Assembly: GCF_900102545.1 (NCBI RefSeq) | Contig: NZ_FNBN01000004.1 | Location: forward strand, 1 to 64,000 | Direction: 5' to 3' | Source of the DNA: Chitinophaga filiformis | GTDB lineage: Bacteria > Bacteroidota > Bacteroidia > Chitinophagales > Chitinophagaceae | Length of the DNA stretch: 64,000 nucleotides | Part shown: in pieces, positions 28,471 to 35,930 of the stretch | Position numbering within the stretch: the stretch's first letter is position 1 | Layout of the letters: the number at the start of each line of letters is the position of its first letter | Notes under the pieces: generated by a model | What the model saw: only the letters and a program-made list of their open reading frames with translations | What the model was told of the DNA's origin: nothing | The model's database searches: none | Position numbers and translations under genes: made by a program

Positions 28471-29409
28471 CTAGTCCTGATTCAAGCCTTTGAAAAAATC
28501 CCATATCAGTGCAGGAGCGTCTACACCTTTAGTCATATTGCCCATTTTACTAATTGGTATCCTGAAGTTCCTGTTAGGAATGGTGTGTCCTCCGTCCGAT
28601 ATATCAAGGAAAGAAATCTGTTTACCGGCAGCTGTGGCATAATTTGAGAGCGTTGCGCTTTGAGTAATAGCAATTGTGGATTGAATATCGAACTTATCCT
28701 TTTGCAGCCAATACTGTAAAGTTTCTTTTGAACTTCTCACTTCTCCAAAGCTTTTTCCATTCAAAAAGATCTCACCTCCTTTGTATGGAACAATGGGGTC
28801 TTGTTGTCCGGTCATATAAAACAGCGATACCGGATGCATTGCATTTTCACATTTATCATTTGAAGGCGTACCCAGGTTAGCATCAATAACCGCAAATCCT
28901 TTAAACCATTGAGGATATTGTCTTGCTAAGCTCATTACCATCTCTCCCCCATTTGAATAACCAACAGCAAATACTTCGGAGGTATCAATATGATAGTTTT
29001 CCTTAAAATAGCGGATCATCTGTTTTGTAAATTCAATATCGTTTATATTCATTTCGCCCGCAGGATAGGGTGCTACTTTTCTGCAACCATTCCAGTTATT
29101 CTTAAACCCATTGGGATATGCGATAATTGTGTGTTGCTCTTTATCAGACAGCTCATCAAATTCGTGCCCGGTGAATATTTGCATGATATTACCGTTAATA
29201 CCGGAACCATGGTATAAGATTATTAGCCGTGGACGCGCTGTTATTTTCTTTGGCAAGTGGTATAAAAATGTCCTGTCCCTGCCTTCGATTTTTAATGTGG
29301 CACTTTTCAACGGATGTAATACATTCCAGCGATACAGGTAAAGAAACATCCCTATCATCATTACTATTATGAAAACAATTATTCCTGTCAGCATTTTCTT
29401 ATGTTTCAT
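28471..29409 (-). CDS. Membrane-anchored PHB-depolymerase-like esterase
   Basis: The product of about 312 residues has one N-terminal membrane helix (7-27) and an alpha/beta hydrolase domain of the poly(hydroxybutyrate) depolymerase/feruloyl esterase type. The nucleophile elbow is GYSNGG, the oxyanion region LILYHGSG, and a histidine occurs in DISDGGHTIPNR near the end. The ATG at 29409 is chosen because the codons upstream of it run into the HxlR promoter region. It is transcribed away from the HxlR gene and may be its target. Confidence 0.75.
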   Translation of the reverse strand: MKHKKMLTGIIVFIIVMMIGMFLYLYRWNVLHPLKSATLKIEGRDRTFLYHLPKKITARPRLIILYHGSGINGNIMQIFTGHEFDELSDKEQHTIIAYPNGFKNNWNGCRKVAPYPAGEMNINDIEFTKQMIRYFKENYHIDTSEVFAVGYSNGGEMVMSLARQYPQWFKGFAVIDANLGTPSNDKCENAMHPVSLFYMTGQQDPIVPYKGGEIFLNGKSFGEVRSSKETLQYWLQKDKFDIQSTIAITQSATLSNYATAAGKQISFLDISDGGHTIPNRNFRIPISKMGNMTKGVDAPALIWDFFKGLNQD

Positions 29410-29411
29410 TA

Positions 29412-29460
29412 TTGCAAAAATGAGTTCTCTATAGTTTACTTTTGCTATGCATTTACTTTT
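29412..29460 (+). promoter_or_regulatory. HxlR promoter with a 17-base-spaced direct repeat
   Basis: TTG at 29412-29414 and TACTTTTG at 29437-29444 form a Bacteroidota-type promoter with a 22-base spacer. TTTACTTTT occurs twice, at 29435-29443 and 29452-29460, so a two-site operator overlapping the promoter is likely. The HxlR regulator is the natural candidate to bind it. Confidence 0.4.
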
Positions 29461-29499
29461 AGTAACTAGTTTCCAAAACGAAACCAATCTGATAATCAA

Positions 29500-29859
29500 A
29501 TGAATATACAGGACTGCATTACGCCCTGCACGCAAAAACCAAAATTGGTACTGGCCATCAGAGATGCCATGGAAGTATTAAATGGCAAATGGAAGATTCT
29601 GATCATAGGTACGCTGATGGCTGGAGGGAAGAAACGTTTTATGGAACTGTTAAGAGAAGTAGATGGAATCGCTGCAAAGATGTTGTCGAAAGAATTGCAG
29701 GAACTGGAAATGCATAAATTAATTTCCCGCACGGTATGTAATACCAAGCCCATTACAGTAGAATATGAGATTACCGAGTATGGAAAGAAACTGGAAAAGA
29801 TACTACTGGAGTTAACTAACTGGGGAATGGAACACAGGGAAATGATCCTGAAGGGATAA
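29500..29859 (+). CDS. HxlR-family transcriptional regulator
   Basis: The 119-residue protein is a winged-helix regulator of the HxlR/MarR-like family: MEVLNGKWKILIIGTLM, then RFMELLREVDGI as the recognition region, and LISRTVCNTKPITVEYEIT as the wing. Cys6 and Cys10 (DCITPC) lie near the N-terminus, where HxlR proteins such as HypR and YodB have a redox-sensing cysteine. It faces the esterase gene. Confidence 0.9.
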   Translation: MNIQDCITPCTQKPKLVLAIRDAMEVLNGKWKILIIGTLMAGGKKRFMELLREVDGIAAKMLSKELQELEMHKLISRTVCNTKPITVEYEITEYGKKLEKILLELTNWGMEHREMILKG

Positions 29860-29982
29860 CTAAAAGCTGCTCAAAATCTTCAACTAATGTCAGAAATAGT
29901 AGCACTGCACACATTTATGATGATATTTCTATAAAACATAATTATCCATATCTTGCCTTCATATTAAAACTCCCTAACCAAC

Positions 29983-30573
29983 ATGAAAAAAATTTTCTGC
30001 ATCATCCTTCTGCAATTTGCGGCTGTGCAGCTCTTTTCTCAATCAATTCAGTATGAAATAGCAAACTGTAACGGCGAACGTCGGACCCTACTATTTCTGA
30101 ATCAGATAACCAGTGTCCTGCACGCATCCAAAGGAGAGTTATCACTTAAGAAAAATCTGTCGCTCAAATTCAGCCGTGATAGTCACCTCAATTTAGATAG
30201 CCTGGATCTGGTAGCCATCAGGTTCGGTAAAGCATTTCCTAAAAACTACTGGAGTCAAGGTGTTCCGGTTATTACACTAGATACCAGGCCCAATGAGGAA
30301 GGACGCATCTGGTTTGAAAACGTGTACGTTGAAGAAGATAGCAAGGGGAACATTAAACCTATAGCTGCGCTAAAAGTGGTTTTTGAGGGCAATGATGCCG
30401 GGAAAGAAAGAGTTTCTCCAAAAATCCTCAATATCATTTATATCTCTGATCCCAAAGCACTTAAAAAGTACATTGCCGTTATAAAGCAGTTAAAAATAGC
30501 AAACAATATAAAAACTACAAATGTCCTCAAAGAGGCCGAAAACGCTCCGCCACCACCAATAAGGAATCTGTAA
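29983..30573 (+). CDS. Secreted protein of unknown function
   Basis: The 196-residue protein has a clear signal peptide (1-20, ending FSQS). The mature part is predicted as mixed beta and helix with no family I recognise. It ends in a proline-rich tail (APPPPIRNL). Codon use is like its neighbours. It is a single gene, with no partner that hints at a role. Confidence 0.6.
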   Translation: MKKIFCIILLQFAAVQLFSQSIQYEIANCNGERRTLLFLNQITSVLHASKGELSLKKNLSLKFSRDSHLNLDSLDLVAIRFGKAFPKNYWSQGVPVITLDTRPNEEGRIWFENVYVEEDSKGNIKPIAALKVVFEGNDAGKERVSPKILNIIYISDPKALKKYIAVIKQLKIANNIKTTNVLKEAENAPPPPIRNL

Positions 30574-30839
30574 GATTGTTTCCCCAGCATCAAAGAGTAG
30601 TGAGTTCTCATTTTACGTCTTTTCCCCGGCTATGCTATTACGATCGGGCTGCTGGTGCAGGGACACAATGTCAGAGAAAATGCGTTAGCATTTATATTCT
30701 CTTGGCGAGCAAAAATGAAATTTTTCCTGCTAAATCAACGTCAAGTTTTTTGAATCATTACAAAATCGCCCATCCAATAGTTCGACACCTGTCCGGCCCG
30801 TTGTACCAACAGGACGGGGATAGTACGAGAGTATTATCT

Positions 30840-31074
30840 CCGTTTTTATTTTAGGGCAGATCGGGGGCCATTGGGTGACGGCAAGGAAGATCCCATTTAC
30901 ACAGAAGGTTCAACTCTGGTCGTTTTTCCGGTTATAGGACATTTCTTCAGGAAAGAGTAAGAATTGAAGTTGCTGTTTTTCGACATAGGTGGCTAGATCC
31001 CATTGGTTGTGGGTTGTTTTATTCAGCTCCTTTGGACTTCCAATGCTTTCTCGCTTTCCCGGTCTTCTCCTGTT
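30840..31074 (-). pseudogene. Remnant of a site-specific recombinase, C-terminal part
   Basis: In the minus-strand frame ending at the TGA at 30910-30912 the codons read LATYVEKQQLQFLLFPEE then MSYNRKNDQS. This resembles the QFLIFPEGIxYNxKK tail of large Bacteroidota serine recombinases. Past the in-frame stop the same frame continues with VNGIFLAVTQ, which resembles the next part of that tail. No start codon and no catalytic domain are present, so it is a decayed fragment. Bases 30574-30839 hold nothing that I recognise. Confidence 0.4.
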
Positions 31075-31081
31075 TGTTCTT

Positions 31082-34063
31082 TTAACTCTTAATTAACACA
31101 AACCCCGCCCAATAATATGGATTCCTATACAACCTCTTCATCTTCTCCTGCGCTCCTATCAACGCCCTTGACGCGGCCTCTCCTTTCACAATCCTTTCAT
31201 AAAAATACCTCATCATCTCTGCTGTATGCTTATCTGAAATATTCCACAACGTCACTAAAACCTCATCCACGCCTGCTAGTGAAAACGCTCTCTGAAATCC
31301 TTGCACCCCCTCGAATCCATAAATTTTCCCAAGTCCTGTTTCACAAGCAGACAGCACCACCAGCTTAGTACCGGACAAATCCATTTTCTCAATATCCTGC
31401 GCAGATAAAATCCCATCATTTAACTTATCTGCATGCATATTATTAGCGCCGGCAAACACCAGATTACAATTTCGCATAGCAGTAATAGATTGAAATACAT
31501 TGAGCCTATCACTGGTAACATCTACCGAAACCACCTCCTGCCCTTTATCATAATATCCATGCGAAGCCACGTGAATAACATCATAATGTCCCCCTGACAA
31601 AGACCTGAATTTTTTCTCTGTCGCATTCCCGTCTGTTATAGCCTCACTTGACACCTCATGTCCGGCTAATAGCTTATCAATATCCTTCACTTCACCCAAA
31701 GTAGCAACTAACCTGTTAAAGCGCCTTTTCACCGAGTTATTATGTTGACTGCGTTGACTGCCATAGTCAATGCCTCCAAAGAGAATAACGCTCCCATTAA
31801 GAGATGTCATTGAATTACTCTCTTTCAAAATACGGGTACTACCCACTATATCATAAGTAAGACCAGATTCTTCCAATAATGCAGGAAATGATACCTGGTG
31901 AAGGATTCCGGACGGCGATATAAATAAATGACCAGATTGCATAGTATTCTCGGTAATAGGAGCAATCAGCAGTTTTCTCATTAGGGCAATTGAATGAACA
32001 TAAGTTATATTTATTTGCGCAATAAGGTTCTCTCGGTCATTAATTAGTTTATTCAAATCTTGTTCTTTACAAATCCTAACCAATTTGGGATAAGAAAAAT
32101 CTGCCTGTAATATTAATGCATAATAATCATTTGACCTGCTGCTATCAGATAAGTTATATGATGGAAAATATTCAACAGCAACATCTCCTACAGCCAATCC
32201 ATTCTTCACATCCTGCCATGTAATCTCTAATGGATCATATGATTTAAAATCAGGTCGTGATCTTAGGGAATGTAGGAAATTCTTCTCCTTTAATAACACA
32301 TCAATCTGATTAGCATTCACATCCTTTTCCTGTAGCAACTGGAGATATTGTGTCTTTAATAAGCTATCATGTAAAAGACGACGTTGATAGCGATTCGTAT
32401 AAAGGACCAGATTTTTAGAAGCAAGGATATTATTGTACAGCTGCATATTTGCTGCTGGTGTATTAATTCTCACTAGAATAGCATTAATAATTTCTAACTG
32501 TTGCTGTATCTGATCCGCATAAACATCCCGTTCATATTCATTCAAATAAATCAGCTTATTAACAGCCTCGTTAAAAACGGAAGCGGTTATATCCTTTAAT
32601 GTAGTTAGATCAGAAATATTTCTTCTCTGCATCAACTGGCAAAATAGGGATACTATATATATACGGTTTTTAAAATCAACTGGCACTTGTTTATAACTAT
32701 TCAACCTGGCAGTAATATCATGAAAGATTTGTTCAGCACCTGCATAATTTCCAAACTTCAAGTAGCAATATCCCAATTGATAGCGGGCATGTTCATACTC
32801 TAAAGAATTATTACCATACCTCTTTTCAATTTTCTCTATAATACCTTCATAACAATCTAGTGAAGCTGATATAAATTGTTCTCTGTCGCTAAGCGAAGGT
32901 GAAAAAAAAGATAAAAACGACTGCCACCACCCTTTTTTAATCACATTTTTATTACCAGTATTACTAACCGACACCATCTCACAATATTTCGCTTTTGTCA
33001 TCAGATAAGTAATATAGAATTCACTTTTGCTTTTCTTCTCAGCAAATGGGATCGCTTCTATCAACAACTTTCCCGCTGCCTGTGTGTTTTTAAGCAGCAA
33101 GTGTCCCCATGCAGCTGAGATAAGGTGATATAAATATTGAGATGACTTTTTACTTAATTTAGCTTTCCTGTAAATGTCCAGATTATTTATATGCAGTGTT
33201 GCATATGTCTTTTCATCCCCCGACTTCAATGCATATTCCGCTACCTCTTCCTGACATTCAATGAAATACCTCGTATCAGCTTTATCGGCATATTCAATAA
33301 AAGACATCAGCTCAATATTACAGCTATCCGCTTTCTCAAATTTTCTATATTTCAAATAAAGATCAATCAATGCAGTCAATGGATAAACTTTATAATCCTT
33401 CCGCTTTGATAATAGGGCAGTATCAGTTAAATGAAGAATATTATTATACTCCTGAATAGACTCATTTTTCAGACTGTCGAAATTGCTTAAGCAATAGGCA
33501 TAGTTAATACTTACAGCGTATTGTTCATCTAATTTAGCAAGTCTTCCATCTTCTGTATTTTGATAATATTTTGTCAGTACAAATATTGGCCAGGGGGAAT
33601 TGCCAAATACTGCATTCTTCTTTGCTTTTTTTGCATAACTTAGTGCCTCTTCAAATTGGGCATTACGTACTAGCTCCTCGGATTGTTCAAGATATTTATA
33701 CTTATCGGCCATAAGCTTATAGAACTTTAGCTCTAGATAATTAATCTGAAAAAAGTTTAGCCCCTGCATGACCAGCAATAGCGCAATAAAACCAATTCCT
33801 AACAATAATTTTTTGAATGAAAAATTATTGAATAGATCCATTACTCCAATCATAATAAGCCAGAGGAGCATCAGTAATACGGCCAGGCCTCCAATCACAA
33901 GAATAAACGTTCTCAACCAGGAAAAGAAGCTCCAGAATCCCTCTGGTTTAACTATATACCAGATCAAATGAGCAATATTAACTATAACAAACACTATTAG
34001 AATGGCTATAACGACAAAGCTTATTCCTGAAAATGAATCTTTTATCTTTCCTAAGCGTCCCAT
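31082..34063 (-). CDS. Membrane-anchored TPR-CHAT protease
   Basis: The 993-residue protein begins with three membrane helices (about 14-36, 49-74 and 84-104). A long helical region of about 550 residues follows that looks like tetratricopeptide repeats (FEEALSYAKKAKKNA, YQLGYCYLKFGNYAGAEQIF). The last 300 residues are a CHAT domain, a caspase-like cysteine protease. The catalytic dyad is intact: His835 in HVASHGYY and Cys907 in LSACETG. The N-terminus places the protease on the cytoplasmic face of the membrane, if topology follows the helices. CHAT proteases in bacteria often act in programmed cell death or antiphage defence after activation. The start is 54 bases from the start of the opposite-strand membrane protein, which suggests a shared control region. 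The gene is A+T-rich. Confidence 0.85.
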   Translation of the reverse strand: MGRLGKIKDSFSGISFVVIAILIVFVIVNIAHLIWYIVKPEGFWSFFSWLRTFILVIGGLAVLLMLLWLIMIGVMDLFNNFSFKKLLLGIGFIALLLVMQGLNFFQINYLELKFYKLMADKYKYLEQSEELVRNAQFEEALSYAKKAKKNAVFGNSPWPIFVLTKYYQNTEDGRLAKLDEQYAVSINYAYCLSNFDSLKNESIQEYNNILHLTDTALLSKRKDYKVYPLTALIDLYLKYRKFEKADSCNIELMSFIEYADKADTRYFIECQEEVAEYALKSGDEKTYATLHINNLDIYRKAKLSKKSSQYLYHLISAAWGHLLLKNTQAAGKLLIEAIPFAEKKSKSEFYITYLMTKAKYCEMVSVSNTGNKNVIKKGWWQSFLSFFSPSLSDREQFISASLDCYEGIIEKIEKRYGNNSLEYEHARYQLGYCYLKFGNYAGAEQIFHDITARLNSYKQVPVDFKNRIYIVSLFCQLMQRRNISDLTTLKDITASVFNEAVNKLIYLNEYERDVYADQIQQQLEIINAILVRINTPAANMQLYNNILASKNLVLYTNRYQRRLLHDSLLKTQYLQLLQEKDVNANQIDVLLKEKNFLHSLRSRPDFKSYDPLEITWQDVKNGLAVGDVAVEYFPSYNLSDSSRSNDYYALILQADFSYPKLVRICKEQDLNKLINDRENLIAQINITYVHSIALMRKLLIAPITENTMQSGHLFISPSGILHQVSFPALLEESGLTYDIVGSTRILKESNSMTSLNGSVILFGGIDYGSQRSQHNNSVKRRFNRLVATLGEVKDIDKLLAGHEVSSEAITDGNATEKKFRSLSGGHYDVIHVASHGYYDKGQEVVSVDVTSDRLNVFQSITAMRNCNLVFAGANNMHADKLNDGILSAQDIEKMDLSGTKLVVLSACETGLGKIYGFEGVQGFQRAFSLAGVDEVLVTLWNISDKHTAEMMRYFYERIVKGEAASRALIGAQEKMKRLYRNPYYWAGFVLIKS

Positions 34064-34117
34064 AAGTATAATCTGGATATTTTTTTTATTTTCAATTTAG
34101 TTAAATAACCAGTTCAA

Positions 34118-34852
34118 ATGAACCTTGAGAGAAAAATAGGTATTGTCACAGGAGTACTGACTATAATTGGAACTATCTATGCACTTTTTGTAACAAACGT
34201 TATTACATGGAAGAAAGATGCGCTTGAAACCCAGGAAAAGAAAAACACTCTGAACGCAGCAGAACCGCGCTTGACAGTCTGTTATGCAGAGGTATCAGGA
34301 GACCTTAACCGGGCCCAAGGCTCAAGTGCGAGTAAAGAACCTGAACTCGCTAATTTAGCCAGCCTTCGTATCGCTGATAATGGCCTGCTCTCATGTACAG
34401 AAGCTTGCCTGAATATTGCAAGTAAAAAAAAGCTTAAGACACATACTATATATCTGCTAATAGAAAATAAGGGAAAAGATCCTGCCTCAGGCATTAAAAT
34501 AGAATACACCATATGTGGTCTATCCAATATAGTTAAGATAAAAGATAGTATTGTCGGCACCTTTGACTATGAAACTGCTATTTTATCTGCAGCTGATAAC
34601 CAGTCTAAATATATACAAACCGTTCCCTTTGAAATTGAAAGCGGCATGAAAATTTTGGTACCTGTATTAATAGCGACAGTTGGACCAAAGGCTAAGGATC
34701 TGAGCCAGGAATGGCAAATTGTATCTAGGCTTGTTTATTTACCAAGAATTATGAAATACAAAAGTGAGATTAGTAAGAAAGATTATGCTGATTCCGTAAG
34801 GAGAATGGAGGCGCCGATGAAGGCGTCAGATTTGGTGAATATAAGGGGATGA
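34118..34852 (+). CDS. Membrane-anchored protein of unknown function facing the CHAT gene
   Basis: The 244-residue protein has one N-terminal membrane helix (8-26) and a soluble domain of about 215 residues with beta-rich stretches (IYLLIENKGKDPASGIKIEYTI) suggestive of an immunoglobulin-like or sensor fold. I do not recognise the family. It is divergently transcribed from the CHAT gene with only 54 bases between them. It could sense a signal and activate the protease, or be its substrate; neither is shown by the sequence. Confidence 0.55.
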   Translation: MNLERKIGIVTGVLTIIGTIYALFVTNVITWKKDALETQEKKNTLNAAEPRLTVCYAEVSGDLNRAQGSSASKEPELANLASLRIADNGLLSCTEACLNIASKKKLKTHTIYLLIENKGKDPASGIKIEYTICGLSNIVKIKDSIVGTFDYETAILSAADNQSKYIQTVPFEIESGMKILVPVLIATVGPKAKDLSQEWQIVSRLVYLPRIMKYKSEISKKDYADSVRRMEAPMKASDLVNIRG

Positions 34853-35059
34853 TATAGATAGTATCCAATGACAAATATTGCATAAATAACATATTTCCTC
34901 TTAACGTTATAGATGTAACGACCTACTATTACTCTTTTTGTTTTTGTATTATTGATAGATTGCGAAAACCTATTATAAATTGAAATAGTATCATACTAAT
35001 AAGAAACGCCTATAACCGCACTACCAATGGTAGCTCGCTACAATAACAAACAACGATTA

Positions 35060-35239
35060 TTAACGGGACTTGGGATTAAGATGCGATGGAAGGCCTACTT
35101 TTTTGAGAAGTCTTTTTACAGCTTGAGCCTTTTTCTCAAAAAAAGGATGCCCTTCAAATGAAGGCAACGTCGGATCTACAGTAACCAATGGCTTGGTACC
35201 AACCTTGATAAGTCCCTTCTTTTTTGGCTTATTTGACAT
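35060..35239 (-). CDS. Small basic protein paired with DUF6934
   Basis: A 59-residue open frame with an ATG start (cat at 35237-35239) and a TAA stop reads MSNKPKKKGLIKVGTKPL and then VTVDPTLPSFEGHPFF, ending LNPKSR. The N-terminal half is basic, with no membrane segment. It lies 55 bases downstream of the DUF6934 gene on the same strand. Its clean codon pattern and position make it a credible gene although it is short. No family is known to me. Confidence 0.55.
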   Translation of the reverse strand: MSNKPKKKGLIKVGTKPLVTVDPTLPSFEGHPFFEKKAQAVKRLLKKVGLPSHLNPKSR

Positions 35240-35294
35240 AATGCAAAGATAATTATTTTTATCCTCTTCTAAAAAACACCTAATAAACTGATAA

Positions 35295-35753
35295 TCAAAA
35301 TATAAACATCCCCTTCTGATATCCTAAAAATGCTTGATAATTTACTCCTTTCCGGAAGAGCTCCCATTGATCACCTTCTAATAATCCATATACTTCAAAG
35401 ACCGGTTCAATTCGTTCCCAATGCTTATTTATATTCATCTGGTATAACCGGGTTCTGACTTTGTTTGTACCCTGGACAGAGACTATTGAGTTGGCGAATA
35501 AATTTGTAAAATCATAAATAATTGAACCAAGCGTACCCATAATAACATCAACGTCTTTGTTATCGCTTACGGCGGTATCGGAAATATCACCAGTTACAGG
35601 ATCTAAGTCCCCAAATCCAAAATTGTAAAGATTATCTTCAATAAGATTAAATTTTGCAATCTTTTGTATTGACCCTTGAGGACCATTGCTGGTAAAATGA
35701 TAGGCCATAAAGGTTTTATCACTCGTATACTGGTATTTATCAAGACCAAACAT
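35295..35753 (-). CDS. DUF6934 protein
   Basis: The product of about 152 residues matches DUF6934, a small family of unknown function common in Bacteroidota. Shared marks are MAYHFTSNGPQGSIQKIAKF, NFGFGDLDPVTGDI, and RTRLYQMNINKHW. The ATG at 35753 gives a typical N-terminus; an upstream ATG at 35828 adds 25 residues not seen in the family. It is followed by the 59-residue gene, an arrangement that looks like a two-gene module of toxin-antitoxin type. No activity has been assigned. Confidence 0.7.
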   Translation of the reverse strand: MFGLDKYQYTSDKTFMAYHFTSNGPQGSIQKIAKFNLIEDNLYNFGFGDLDPVTGDISDTAVSDNKDVDVIMGTLGSIIYDFTNLFANSIVSVQGTNKVRTRLYQMNINKHWERIEPVFEVYGLLEGDQWELFRKGVNYQAFLGYQKGMFIF

Positions 35754-35930
35754 AGGTCGCAATATACAATTGAATCCAATCCGAAAAACCAATGTTAATA
35801 ACTGTATATCAGCTCCATATGCATCCAAACACCTACATTATCTAACTGAAATTCTGCAAAAAAAAGTTTGACGTTTGTTCGCCATGCAGGACCAACATGA
35901 ACGAGGATACTACGTACCTTTCCCACACAC

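Noticed and set aside
30576..30854. 92-residue plus-strand frame
   Set aside because: No domain, signal or start context; it lies in degraded sequence next to the recombinase remnant.
34118..34852. Bacterial gasdermin next to a CHAT protease
   Set aside because: The size fits, but the protein starts with a membrane helix and lacks the N-terminal cysteine and beta-rich pore pattern of gasdermins.
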